DNA of 64,000 nt from CAZUMW01 sp964621615 (GCA_964621615.1 CAZUMW010000002.1:196709-260708), one strand, 5' to 3'; counted from the first letter of the stretch, positions 8,797 to 17,931 are shown. Translations and numbers: made by a program. The notes: a model not told the origin generated them from the sequence alone.

Positions 8797-9132
8797 ATGA
8801 ATGGTATGGCGGGAGTAAATAAAAGAAAATTCGAGCGTTTTGCCGTACATTTTCCGGCAACAATAAGCGATAGGCACAACGGTAATATCCTGAACCTGCA
8901 CACACGGGACATAAGTGCAGGGGGAGCTTATTTTGCCACCCCTGAGCCGTTTGAAGAGGGAAAAGAGATAACCATTGAAATTATATTGAAAAACCAGACC
9001 ATGCAGCGGTTGACAGGGCATGAAAGTTGCTTAAAAGTTACCGGAACAGTGGTGAGAAGTGATCAAAGAGGCATTGCGGTGAAATTTGATTCTCATCACA
9101 TAATGCCCGCAACAGTTGCGCGTGATAATTAG
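8797..9132 (+). CDS. PilZ-domain protein, probable c-di-GMP receptor
   Basis: About 111 residues, a single PilZ domain. Both c-di-GMP motifs are present: RKFER (RxxxR) near the N-terminus and DISAGG (DxSxxG) about 25 residues later, at the start of the beta-barrel. The domain continues through GKEITIEI and GIAVKFD as usual. Start choice is uncertain: TTG 8788, GTG 8791 and ATG 8797 are in frame after CGGAG at 8781-8785. Single-domain PilZ proteins act by binding a partner when c-di-GMP is high. It lies between the VpsT-like regulator and the large secreted protein, suggesting a shared surface or adhesion programme. Confidence 0.85.
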   Translation: MNGMAGVNKRKFERFAVHFPATISDRHNGNILNLHTRDISAGGAYFATPEPFEEGKEITIEIILKNQTMQRLTGHESCLKVTGTVVRSDQRGIAVKFDSHHIMPATVARDN

Positions 9133-9297
9133 ATAGAGATAGTTGGCGAAAAATTTTTCTTTGATCGTTTGGTTAAAAAGTTCAATTAATAATTAATATT
9201 ACTCCGCAAAACAAATCGTTTTTTTACAACAGGCGAGGCGTCATTAATTTTTTGAATTTTCAATATTAAGCACTTTATGGGGGAGGTAGAATTGAAT

Positions 9298-12200
9298 ATG
9301 GATAAGAAATTTTTGAATTCGGCACGTGTTGCGGTTCTGACAGGGGTGATTTTTATAAGCAGCATATTGTCGGTAAATGCTGCACAGCACGTGTATGTGT
9401 GTCCTAATGCTATAACGGATGAGGAAAGTCTGGTAGACTGTTTTTCTTCAGTTCCTGCAGATGCGACACTGGACAATACATATGGAAACGGCAATGTCCA
9501 AGTCGCGATCGACAGTCTCTCGGAAGAGGCGACGGTAACACTGGTCGGGTCGCCGGGGGAATCTTTCAGCGGGTTTGCAATAACGGAAACCTGGTCGGTC
9601 GGTCGCCTCGCTTTAGAGGCATATGATCCCGATGTACAGCCGATTATCAACAGAAACCCTGTCGATATCATGGGCGGCCAGTACTCAACCTTTATCAATG
9701 TGACCGGGGCGGCTGACATAACCCTCGCAGACTTAACCATTCAGGGGCCAGGGGCCGATATCGGTATATTTATTGATAACTCGACGGATGTTTCGGTTTT
9801 GAGCAATGCCGTTGCGGGTATGACACCGACTAATGCCCCGGACACCGGGTACGGCATATTTGTTTTCAGCAGTGACGAGCGTGCACAGGACTGCTCAGCG
9901 CACCCCGGCTGGTCAAAGCGCATTTCAATAGTAGGCAACAGTATCAGTGCCAATCATAAAGGTATAGGATTTTATGGTGAAACTGACGCAGGCACGGTAA
10001 TAAACAATAACCTCATCGAGGGTAATGACAAGCACCATGGCTACTGGAACGGCGGGGGGGCTAATCCCGGCGATTCCCCCGGATGTATAGATAATGGAAC
10101 AAAATGGATACGCTGCAGCTCATATGTTTGTCCAAGCAATGCTGAGCAGTGTTCCACAACAGAATGTACCGACTGTTGCATATGTGAAGAAAACACCTGC
10201 ACTGAAAGACGATTGTGTGTTGATGACGGCGGTCACGGCATCGGCCGGTACTGCTACGACCGGGAAACCGGAAGCGCTTTGAACGCAACCCTCAACTGGT
10301 GGGGGGCCGCAGACGGACCTTCAGGTACCCAGTTCTGGGGTGGTGGCTATCTTGAGGATGCCGAAAAGCCCGGTGTGTTTACTACCGGAAAAACCGGAGC
10401 GGGAGATAACATTTTTTATACCGGCGGGGTTGCCTTTTGTCCTTATTATACAGACGAAGCCCTGAAGAGTGAATCGAGCTGCTGTGAGGATAAAGACCGC
10501 GACGGCTATGCGGTTTCGACATATTGCGGAACCTGTGAAATGGCAGATTGTGATGACAACAATGCGGCAGTGAATCCCGGGGCAGCCGAAATATGTGACG
10601 ACGGTATAGATAATGATTGTGACGGACATACCGACGACGAAGATTCTGATTGCGGGTGCAGCACGGATGCTGAGTGTGATGACGGAAATATATGTACGAT
10701 AGATTCTTGTCAGGACGGACAATGTATTTATGAGTCGATAGAATGCGATGATGGCAATCCATGTACTAACGATTTCTGCGACCCTGTGCTCGGCTGTCAG
10801 CATGAATGTAATGCGACCGGGCCCGACGATCCATGCTGTGAAGATACGGCCTGTTCGGGTGCTGCAATTTGTTCAGGCCTGCCTGAGGTAACCGTTCCTG
10901 ATGAATATGACACCATCCAGCAGGCAATAGATGCCGTCGCGGATTTCGGAACGGTATATGTATACCCCAAAGAATATCATGAAGAAGATGATGATGGATA
11001 TGCTGCTTTCAGCATCACCAAGAAAGGCGTCCGGATTATCGGGCAAAGCGATGAAGATGGACTGTTGCCGGTAATAGATAATGCGACTCTCGGTGACACG
11101 GCCATATCAATTTATGAGGACAATGCAACCATCATGGGTTTTACTATAGACTTCAGCGGAGATATGTGCCCTGTGCCGAATTTTGTAAACGGAATTGTAG
11201 TAGCGGCAACTGTGACAGGTGCGAACATAAACTTCAACAATTTTGTTGTCTCCAACGCTGAAAGCGAAACACCCTGTGAGATTATAGATGTGATGGGGAT
11301 AGTAGCGCACACTAATCAGGTAAATGCACGAAACAACTGGTGGGGTGCTGATGATGGGCCTTCTTCGGTTGATGCTTCTCAACCTGTTTATTCCTGTATC
11401 GGATCTAATCCGTCCGGAGCAACACCAACCGAAGCTGTTGCCGAGGGCACCGGTGCAGCGGTTGCCGGAGCCGTTTGCTTTGATCCGTACCTTGAGTCGG
11501 AATTTCAGGGAGCAGTCTTGACTGTTGATAACACGGCGGCTGTTATCCTGTCGGGTACCGGCAGTATAACCGTTACCGGAGGGAGCCTGACTTTCGCTTC
11601 ATATACAAATTTTCCTGACCCCTACCCGGGATTTTCCGGCGGACATTATTTTGATCTTTTTAATCCGTCAAGCGGTGTTGGCGCTGTAACCGTTACCTGT
11701 TGCGGCAGTGTAGACATGGCAATGTGGCTTAACGGAAACATCTGGGAGGAAGTAAGCAATTCGTTTGTAACTCCCGAAGGCTGCTTAACTTTTTCGATTA
11801 ACCGGAATACGACCCCCAAACTCTCCGATTTACAGGGAACCGTATTTGCCGCCGGCGCCCTTGCCGGTGAAGAAGAGGAGGAGGAAGAAGAGGAAGAAAT
11901 CATAAATGAAACCCCGTCAGGCGGCGGTGGGGGAGCTCCCGCACAAACCGCTCCAGAAATAGCTGTTACCGGTTTTGTCAGAGTCTATCCCGAGGAGACG
12001 CAAAAGTTATTCTCAATCACCAACAGTGGCGGCGGAACGCTTACCTGGGCTGTCGGCAACGTTCAGTATATGGACGGCAGCGGATGGATTGCCTCAATAG
12101 CGCCGCTTTCTGGTTCCGGTGACGGGGTTGTGACGGTAACCGTAGATCGCACAGCACTTATTCCCGGAGTTTACGAAGCGATTATTCCCATTTCTTCAAA

Positions 12201-12957
12201 TGGCGGCGCAGCACAAATGACTGTGCGGATGGGGGTGGACGTCATACCGGCGGCGCCTGCAATCGAAGTGCGCACTGATAACGGTACCGGTATAAGCGCT
12301 CTTGATTTCGGTTCCGAATCGGATGAAAAGACGGTTGTCCTTGCTAATACAGGGGATACAGCGGGCACCTGGAATGTGGTTGTTTCGGAGGAAGCCGCAC
12401 CATGGCTCTCGGTTGACAATGCTTCCGTAAGCATTGATCCGCTTTCGGAGAAATTTTTTGCCATTAGCGTGAGCAGGGCCGGTCTGGCGGAGGGGCTTTA
12501 CTCTGCAGATGTTGATTTCGTTCTTGATGATCCTGAATATGAAGATCTGCAGACCCTTGCAATCACCATGGAAGTGTCCTCTCAGGCCGATGAAAATACT
12601 TCTGCAGTGCTCGGCCTTGACCAGGAGCGGATTTTCTTCTCCCGCAAAGACTCTGAGAAACAGCTCACCATTACAAACAGCGGCAGCGGGGATCTTGCCT
12701 GGCAGGCAGAGGTAGAGTACAATATCCCCGGCAGGCTGTTTATACGCAAAGCACAGGACTGGATCAGCCTGCAGCCGCAAAGCGGCACCCTGCAGGAAGG
12801 AGAAAGCGGCCAGGAGATAGCCGTTGCCGTTGATAGAACCGATCTGAAGCCGGGCATGTATGCTGCACGGATAACCATAACCTCAAACGGGTGCGGCGGT
12901 TCAGGCTGTGCCGAGGAGTGTATGGTTCTCATGTGGGTGCCGTTGCTGGGCCGCTAA
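9298..12957 (+). CDS. Large secreted multidomain protein: beta-helix, MopE-type Cys/Asp-rich, BACON-like repeats
   Basis: 1219 residues from ATG 9298 (GGGGGAGG upstream; TTG 9292 is an alternative). A signal peptide ends near VNA-AQH. Residues about 100-260 look like parallel beta-helix turns (ADITLADLTIQGPGA, GYGIFVFSS). A cysteine-rich stretch follows near 270-330. Residues about 398-500 hold DKDRDGYAVS, DCDDNN and CDDGIDNDCDG repeats, the Asp/Cys-rich motif of MopE-like metal-binding surface proteins. A second beta-helix (about 530-680) opens with PDEYDTIQQAIDA. A run of ten Glu (about 857-866) and a Gly/Pro linker lead to three BACON/Ig-like repeats with ITNSGGGTL, LANTGDTAG and ITNSGSGDL. 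Probably a surface or matrix protein; function not known. A strong terminator follows. Confidence 0.8.
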   Translation: MDKKFLNSARVAVLTGVIFISSILSVNAAQHVYVCPNAITDEESLVDCFSSVPADATLDNTYGNGNVQVAIDSLSEEATVTLVGSPGESFSGFAITETWSVGRLALEAYDPDVQPIINRNPVDIMGGQYSTFINVTGAADITLADLTIQGPGADIGIFIDNSTDVSVLSNAVAGMTPTNAPDTGYGIFVFSSDERAQDCSAHPGWSKRISIVGNSISANHKGIGFYGETDAGTVINNNLIEGNDKHHGYWNGGGANPGDSPGCIDNGTKWIRCSSYVCPSNAEQCSTTECTDCCICEENTCTERRLCVDDGGHGIGRYCYDRETGSALNATLNWWGAADGPSGTQFWGGGYLEDAEKPGVFTTGKTGAGDNIFYTGGVAFCPYYTDEALKSESSCCEDKDRDGYAVSTYCGTCEMADCDDNNAAVNPGAAEICDDGIDNDCDGHTDDEDSDCGCSTDAECDDGNICTIDSCQDGQCIYESIECDDGNPCTNDFCDPVLGCQHECNATGPDDPCCEDTACSGAAICSGLPEVTVPDEYDTIQQAIDAVADFGTVYVYPKEYHEEDDDGYAAFSITKKGVRIIGQSDEDGLLPVIDNATLGDTAISIYEDNATIMGFTIDFSGDMCPVPNFVNGIVVAATVTGANINFNNFVVSNAESETPCEIIDVMGIVAHTNQVNARNNWWGADDGPSSVDASQPVYSCIGSNPSGATPTEAVAEGTGAAVAGAVCFDPYLESEFQGAVLTVDNTAAVILSGTGSITVTGGSLTFASYTNFPDPYPGFSGGHYFDLFNPSSGVGAVTVTCCGSVDMAMWLNGNIWEEVSNSFVTPEGCLTFSINRNTTPKLSDLQGTVFAAGALAGEEEEEEEEEEIINETPSGGGGGAPAQTAPEIAVTGFVRVYPEETQKLFSITNSGGGTLTWAVGNVQYMDGSGWIASIAPLSGSGDGVVTVTVDRTALIPGVYEAIIPISSNGGAAQMTVRMGVDVIPAAPAIEVRTDNGTGISALDFGSESDEKTVVLANTGDTAGTWNVVVSEEAAPWLSVDNASVSIDPLSEKFFAISVSRAGLAEGLYSADVDFVLDDPEYEDLQTLAITMEVSSQADENTSAVLGLDQERIFFSRKDSEKQLTITNSGSGDLAWQAEVEYNIPGRLFIRKAQDWISLQPQSGTLQEGESGQEIAVAVDRTDLKPGMYAARITITSNGCGGSGCAEECMVLMWVPLLGR

Positions 12958-12982
12958 CTCATGTGACTGTTTTTTAATTATT

Positions 12983-13018
12983 AAAAAAGCCGGCAATAAT
13001 ACTATTGCCGGCTTTTTT
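12983..13018 (+). terminator. Rho-independent terminator
   Basis: A perfect 10-bp stem, GCCGGCAATA (12989-12998) with TATTGCCGGC (13003-13012), loop ATAC, is followed by TTTTTT and preceded by AAAAAA. It would work on both strands and closes the secreted-protein transcription unit. Confidence 0.93.
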
Positions 13019-13043
13019 ATTTTAATCCCAATAAATAAATGTG

Positions 13044-13049
13044 TATAAT
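13044..13049 (+). promoter_or_regulatory. Possible -10 box giving a leaderless transcript
   Basis: TATAAT lies 8 bp before the ATG of the O-antigen ligase-like gene. Transcription would then start 1-2 bases from the ATG, and no Shine-Dalgarno sequence is present, which suggests a leaderless mRNA. The -35 region is TTTAAT, poor. Confidence 0.35.
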
Positions 13050-13057
13050 CCGGTTTA

Positions 13058-14917
13058 ATGGAACTTTCAAACAAACAGGTACGGATAATAAAAAAATCAT
13101 ATCCGGACAAACCGGTGCCGGTAATCGCCGGCGAGCTTGGTGTGCCACCGTCTCAGGTATACCGTACGCTCGGCCTGTACCGCGAGCTATGGGCCGGGCG
13201 GCTTGAATCTGCTGCAGGATGGCTGCTGTGTTTTATGGTTGCTGCCGGTCCGCTGGTGTTCATGCAGGGCATAAGCAATTTTGCCGACCTTCCGCAGCGG
13301 GTGTTTATTCAAACCTGCGTTCCGGTTCTGGTGCTGCTGTGGGCGGCTGCCTTATGTGCCAGAGGTTCAGCGAAGGTGACAGCGCACCCCCTCGGCATCA
13401 TATCCGCCTTGTTTGCGGTCTGGGCATGTGCCGGGGTGCTGTGGGCGCATTGCACCTATGACGCTTTTTATGCTGCTGTGCACTGGTGTGCCTGCGCGGC
13501 GGTATTTTTTGTTCTGACATCTGCCCTTTCCATAAAATGGGTTGAAAAAATCCTTGTGTCTGTGTGTGCTGCAGCAGCAGCCACCGCTGTGCTGGGAATG
13601 CTTCAGCAGTGGGCCGGTGTTGCGTGGGTGCCCATGCGCAGCGCGCCGGCGGCGGTGTTTGCAAATGCAAACATGGCATCGCAGTATGTTGTGATGGTGC
13701 TGCCGATTGTCTGTGCCGCGATGTTTTATGCGCGCCGGGCAATATGGAAAGTGCTTACCGGGGCAACGGCTGCGCTCTGTCTGGTGTTTTTGTTCTACAC
13801 CGGGTGCCGGGCGGCATGGCTTGCAGCTGCGGCGGCATTGTGCTGGGCAGTGTTGCTGCTTTTGTCTGCACGAAGCGCCGGCAACAGAAAAAGGATTGCC
13901 TCTATCGGTGCGTTTGCAGCTGTGACGATTGTTTGTGCGGTGACCCTCGCCGGTGTGTCTTTTTCCCGCCTGGCCGGCTCTATGGGCGGCAGCGCACTGT
14001 ATCGGCAGACAGTGTGGAAAAACAGTATTGCCATGATTCAGGATAAGCCGCTTCAGGGGTTCGGCCCGGGGCACTTTTCTGTGATGTATCCCGCTTATAC
14101 CTGCAGGTCGCACATTGACCGGGCCTTTGATAAAAAGAAACAGATACGGCGGGCGCACAATGACTATCTTCAAAGCGGCGCGGAGCTGGGGCTGCCCGGG
14201 ATGGCGCTTTTTATTATGGTGTCGCTGTCAGGGCTTATCATCGGTTTCCGTCATAGCATGAGCGCTCGACCTTTTGCCCTCCGAATACTGACAGCCGGAT
14301 TTTCAGCCGGCATTGTTTCCTTTATGGTAACGGCCTTTTTCAGCTTTCCGCTTCAGCGCTCCCAGCCGCCACTGCTTCTTTTTGTATATCTGGGGGTGCT
14401 GGTGCTTATATGCGGCGATCGAGAGGCTGATACAGGCAGTGGATACCGCACGCTCCGGGTGCCGGGCGCCGCCGCGGCGCTGCTGTGCGTGCTTATTGCT
14501 GCAGCGGGGATTGCGCTTGCCCGCTTTAATGTGAACAACCTGGTTTGTGACCGGTATTTTCTTATTGCCATGAGCATGGAAAAACGCGGTGCAAACCGCA
14601 GGGCGCTTGCCGCCGCACAAACCGCTCATGCCAGAAATCCTCATCGTATGGATGTGCTGAGCACGCTCGGCCGGGCATGCATTACCACCGGTAAAACAAA
14701 GCGGGGCATCAGCGCGCTCAAAAAGGCCACCACCGGCCACCCGTATCATTTGAACGCCCTGTTTATACTGGGGGTTGGCTATGCCAATGCCGGCATGAAC
14801 AAAGAGGCGCTTGAAACATTTAAGAAAGTCCTTCGCATAAAGCCTGATTTCCCCGAAGCGAAAAAAATCATAGCAACCATAAAATCCCGCGGTCGGGCAT
14901 CGGTAAATCTCGGCTGA
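13058..14917 (+). CDS. O-antigen ligase/polymerase-like membrane protein with N-terminal HTH and C-terminal TPR
   Basis: 619 residues. The first 40 or so residues form a helix-turn-helix-like unit (VPVIAGELGVPPSQVYRTL). About ten hydrophobic segments follow, from residue 50 to 490. The Wzy_C/WaaL region shows the usual loop around WKNSIAMIQDKPLQGFGPGHF and RRAHNDYLQSGAELGLPG, the latter carrying the conserved His of ligases. The last 110 residues have TPR-like repeats (NPHRMDVLSTLGRA, YHLNALFILGVGYA). These enzymes transfer or polymerise polyprenyl-linked glycans on the periplasmic face. The family assignment is firm at superfamily level; whether it is a WaaL, a polymerase or a protein O-glycosyltransferase cannot be told. 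The N-terminal HTH is unusual. Confidence 0.8.
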   Translation: MELSNKQVRIIKKSYPDKPVPVIAGELGVPPSQVYRTLGLYRELWAGRLESAAGWLLCFMVAAGPLVFMQGISNFADLPQRVFIQTCVPVLVLLWAAALCARGSAKVTAHPLGIISALFAVWACAGVLWAHCTYDAFYAAVHWCACAAVFFVLTSALSIKWVEKILVSVCAAAAATAVLGMLQQWAGVAWVPMRSAPAAVFANANMASQYVVMVLPIVCAAMFYARRAIWKVLTGATAALCLVFLFYTGCRAAWLAAAAALCWAVLLLLSARSAGNRKRIASIGAFAAVTIVCAVTLAGVSFSRLAGSMGGSALYRQTVWKNSIAMIQDKPLQGFGPGHFSVMYPAYTCRSHIDRAFDKKKQIRRAHNDYLQSGAELGLPGMALFIMVSLSGLIIGFRHSMSARPFALRILTAGFSAGIVSFMVTAFFSFPLQRSQPPLLLFVYLGVLVLICGDREADTGSGYRTLRVPGAAAALLCVLIAAAGIALARFNVNNLVCDRYFLIAMSMEKRGANRRALAAAQTAHARNPHRMDVLSTLGRACITTGKTKRGISALKKATTGHPYHLNALFILGVGYANAGMNKEALETFKKVLRIKPDFPEAKKIIATIKSRGRASVNLG

Positions 14918-14978
14918 CAGCGGACGCAGCCTCCCCGGACGGAGCCTGATAAAAAAACCGGCCCCGGGGGAAAATTCC

Positions 14979-15007
14979 TTGCTAATTTTACGGTTTTCTT
15001 GTAATTT
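14979..15007 (+). promoter_or_regulatory. Candidate promoter of the V-ATPase operon
   Basis: TTGCTA (14979-14984), 17 bp, TAATTT (15002-15007). It lies 53 bp before the first V-ATPase gene. Moderate match to sigma-70 consensus, judged by eye. Confidence 0.35.
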
Positions 15008-15059
15008 AGGTTTTCTATACGGGAACATCAGCGTATCGAATCACTGGAGGACCATGTTC

Positions 15060-15374
15060 ATGATCGACTCCCTGCAAAAAATCAAAAGTGCCGAACAGCA
15101 GGCCAAAGAGCGCCTCGAAAGTGCTCAAAAAGAAGCAGAAGCAAAGGTTTCCCAGTCACAGCAGGAGGCCCAGACTATCATTGATCAGGCTCGGGATGAG
15201 GGCAGGAAACAGGCTTCGGACATGATAGATCAGGCCCGCAGGGAGGCGGAACAGGAAGCTGAAAAAATTATCCGGAACGGCTCCCAGGAAGCAGAGGAAA
15301 CAACAAAAAAAGGCAGCCAGCGCGTCGATAAGGCTGCTCGCATTATCGTTTCCCGCATTACAGGAGAGGCATAA
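15060..15374 (+). CDS. atpH: V/A-type ATPase subunit G/H (peripheral stalk)
   Basis: 104 residues, almost entirely charged coiled coil rich in Glu, Lys, Gln and Ala, with repeated AEQEAEK/ARREAEQ heptads, typical of the H (G) subunit that pairs with subunit E in the peripheral stalk. ATG 15060 is preferred over ATG 15054 because GGAGG (15046-15050) is 9 bp from the former and 3 bp from the latter. Its stop overlaps the start of subunit I (ATAATG), a sign of translational coupling. It is the first gene of the ATPase operon. Confidence 0.85.
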   Translation: MIDSLQKIKSAEQQAKERLESAQKEAEAKVSQSQQEAQTIIDQARDEGRKQASDMIDQARREAEQEAEKIIRNGSQEAEETTKKGSQRVDKAARIIVSRITGEA

Positions 15375-17329
15375 TGTTTTTCCCTGAGCCGATGAAGCGC
15401 ATCCGCATTCTGGTGCATGACAGTGAAAAAACCCGTCTGGTTGAGCGCCTTCACACGCTGGGTGCAGTACAGCTCACCGATTACAAAGAAACGCTGAGCC
15501 AGGAGGATTGGGCGTCGCTTCTTGAGGCACATCCCGCCTCTGCAGACGTGCGCAATGTAACCATGCAGCTTATGTCGGTAAATCGGCTGCTTGATATCTT
15601 TTCATCTGTAGCGCCCGAAGAGGAGGAAGGGTTTTTTAAAACCCTCTTTGCCCCGTCCCCCCGCACGGTGATTCCCGTTGAAGAGCTTTCCGGAGAAACC
15701 CTGCTCAAAGAAGTGTCCGCTGCCGCCGAAAGCGTTGATGACGCGGTTGCCGCCCCCCTTGACCGGCTTGAAAAAACCGATGCCGAGTCAGAGGAGCTGA
15801 CAACGCTCAAAGCCTCGCTTGCGCGCATACAGTCACTGCAGGTACCGCTTTCTTCTTTGCAGGAGGGCCTGTTTGCTTCGGCACTGCTTGGGATAACGGC
15901 AAAAAGGGATTTGAGCGGCCTGAGCAATGAAATCGATACTGCAACGGGCGGCCTTTCATTTGTGGCACAGACAGATATCTCGGAAGAGGAAGCCTGTATT
16001 CTCACCGTGTGCCTTTCAGAGCATGCGGACGAGGTTGCCGGGCTGCTGCGCAAGTGGGATGTGGAGCGTATAACCCCCGGAGACTTTCAGGGTACCCCGG
16101 CGGAAGCAATCCGCACGATAGAGGATCGCCTTCGGGAAACAGAAACAATACGGGAGCAGGCTCGGCAGGAGATTGCATCGGTTGCCGGCACGTGGCGATC
16201 GCGCCTGAAAGCCCTGCGGGAGCTGCTCTACATTGAAAGGGATCGAGCGGAAGCCTTCGGGCAGTTTGCAAAGACGGAATCCGTTACCGCCATCGAGGGC
16301 TGGGTTCCTGAGCGCAAAGCCCGGCAGATTGCCGATGATGTGGTGTCGGAAAGCAACGGGCTGGCCTTCTCGCACATAAGCCAGCCGGACCAGCCGGCAG
16401 AAAAGCTCCCGGTTTCGCTGAGAAATCCTGGAATTATCAAGCATTTTGAGCTGCTTGTAAAGCTCTATGCACCGCCGAGGTACAACGAGCTTGACCCTAC
16501 AGTACTTATCTTTCCATCGTTTCTTTTCTTTTTCGGCCTCATGATAACCGATGCCATGTACGGACTGATGACTTTATTGCTTGGCGTGTTCATTCTTCGC
16601 GGCGGCGGCAGATATTATCCGCTGTACCGCAGTGCCGGACTGATGCTTGCTCTGGGAGGTGGCGCTACCATTTTGTGCGGCGCGGCAACCGGCGGCTGGT
16701 TCGGAAATCTTGCAACCACGTATCTTGGTATGGATTTTCTCAATTCACTGGTGGTCATTAATCCTATGGTCGATGTGGCGTCGTTTCTTGTTTTTGCCAT
16801 AGCGGTCGGGCTTGTCCATTTAAATATCGGTATCGTGGTCGGCATTATTAAGGATTTGAGAAATAATGAGATTTCAGAAGCGCTCAAGAATGTGTGGATA
16901 TTTTTCCTTGAAATTGCCCTGGTGCTGTATTACGTGAACCTTTCCGGGGTTGCTGTTGTGTTTGCCGGTATCTCCCTGCTTTTTCTGGTATACAGCGAAA
17001 AAGGAATGGCGCTGTTCGGTGTAACCGGCCTGTTGGGGGACTCCCTTTCATACGCCCGGCTGATGGCACTCGGACTGGTGAGCTTCGGCCTCGCGGTGGC
17101 CATAAACGCTCTGGCACAGATGGTCTGGGGAATTGATTATATCGGCTGGCTCATCGCGATCATTATCCTTGCGGCAGGACATGTTTTCAGCTTTCTGCTC
17201 AATGTTATGGGCGCGTTTGCCCACGGCATTCGCCTTCATTTTGTTGAGTTTTTTGGAAAGTTTTACAGCGGGGGCGGAGATGAATTCACCCCGTTTGCGA
17301 TAAAGCGTGAAATAACACAGCCAAAGTGA
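15374..17329 (+). CDS. atpI: V/A-type ATPase subunit I (a-type stator and ion channel)
   Basis: 651 residues. The soluble N-terminal half (1-370) carries coiled coil and the stalk-binding arm. The C-terminal half has 7-8 membrane segments starting at FPSFLFFFGLMITDAMYG, the family signature DPT...FFxFGxMxxDxxYG. The essential arginine of the ion half-channels is expected in GDSLSYARLMALGLV; the Arg there is residue 562. The C-terminus HGIRLHFVEFFGKFY is also typical. It overlaps subunit H by one base. Subunit I faces the K ring and conducts ions during rotation. Confidence 0.92.
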   Translation: MFFPEPMKRIRILVHDSEKTRLVERLHTLGAVQLTDYKETLSQEDWASLLEAHPASADVRNVTMQLMSVNRLLDIFSSVAPEEEEGFFKTLFAPSPRTVIPVEELSGETLLKEVSAAAESVDDAVAAPLDRLEKTDAESEELTTLKASLARIQSLQVPLSSLQEGLFASALLGITAKRDLSGLSNEIDTATGGLSFVAQTDISEEEACILTVCLSEHADEVAGLLRKWDVERITPGDFQGTPAEAIRTIEDRLRETETIREQARQEIASVAGTWRSRLKALRELLYIERDRAEAFGQFAKTESVTAIEGWVPERKARQIADDVVSESNGLAFSHISQPDQPAEKLPVSLRNPGIIKHFELLVKLYAPPRYNELDPTVLIFPSFLFFFGLMITDAMYGLMTLLLGVFILRGGGRYYPLYRSAGLMLALGGGATILCGAATGGWFGNLATTYLGMDFLNSLVVINPMVDVASFLVFAIAVGLVHLNIGIVVGIIKDLRNNEISEALKNVWIFFLEIALVLYYVNLSGVAVVFAGISLLFLVYSEKGMALFGVTGLLGDSLSYARLMALGLVSFGLAVAINALAQMVWGIDYIGWLIAIIILAAGHVFSFLLNVMGAFAHGIRLHFVEFFGKFYSGGGDEFTPFAIKREITQPK

Positions 17330-17446
17330 TACGTTTCCGTTATGTGCATGCGGGGGTGTCCAGGTAAACTAAACTAAAAAACTAAACAGAAACCTTTTTT
17401 TATCCATTCAAATAGTTTGCTTCACTGAAAAAAGGAGGTATAGAGC

Positions 17447-17926
17447 ATGGAAATTACACTTGGTCTGGGACTTGCCGCACTTGGTGCCGGCCTTGCAATG
17501 GGCGTTTCCGCTATCGGTTCGGGAATCGGCGTTGGTATCGCCGGAGCCGCCGGCGCAGGAGTTATCGCGGAAGACACAAAGAAATTCGGCCCGGTTCTTA
17601 TTTTACAGGCGTTTCCCCAGACACAGGGCATTTACGGCTTTGTTACCGCTGTACTCATACTCATGGGAGTCGGCCTTCTCGGGGGTGAGGTAAAGCCGAT
17701 TTCAATGGAGCTGGGCCTTGTCGGACTTGGCGCCGGGCTTGCGTCCGCACTCGGCGGTCTGACTGCAATCGGACAGGGCCTGACCGCCGGAGCGGCGATG
17801 GGCTCTGTGGCAAAAAATCCTGCAACGCTTGGACAGAACATGGTGCTTTCTGTCATGTCAGAGACCTTTGCCGTATTCGCGCTGCTGATCGCTATTTTAA
17901 CTATGGTCGGCTCCGGTCTGATGTAA
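17447..17926 (+). CDS. atpK: V/A-type ATPase subunit K (rotor ring), Na+-type signature
   Basis: 159 residues forming four membrane helices as a duplicated hairpin. The first repeat has Q58-T59-Q60-G-I-Y63 where H+ enzymes would have the carboxylate, and the second has Glu139 in MSETFAVF. Helix 3 carries Gln110. In Enterococcus hirae NtpK, Na+ is held by Leu, Thr64, Gln65, Gln110 and Glu139, with Tyr68 stabilising the Glu; every one of these side chains has a counterpart here. One carboxylate per four-helix subunit lowers the ion-to-ATP ratio. AAAGGAGG precedes the ATG. Confidence 0.93.
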   Translation: MEITLGLGLAALGAGLAMGVSAIGSGIGVGIAGAAGAGVIAEDTKKFGPVLILQAFPQTQGIYGFVTAVLILMGVGLLGGEVKPISMELGLVGLGAGLASALGGLTAIGQGLTAGAAMGSVAKNPATLGQNMVLSVMSETFAVFALLIAILTMVGSGLM

Positions 17927-17931
17927 TAAAG

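Noticed and set aside
13367..14173. 268-codon minus-strand frame over the O-antigen ligase-like gene
   Set aside because: Cys/His/Arg-rich composition typical of the reverse of membrane-protein codons; no start context.
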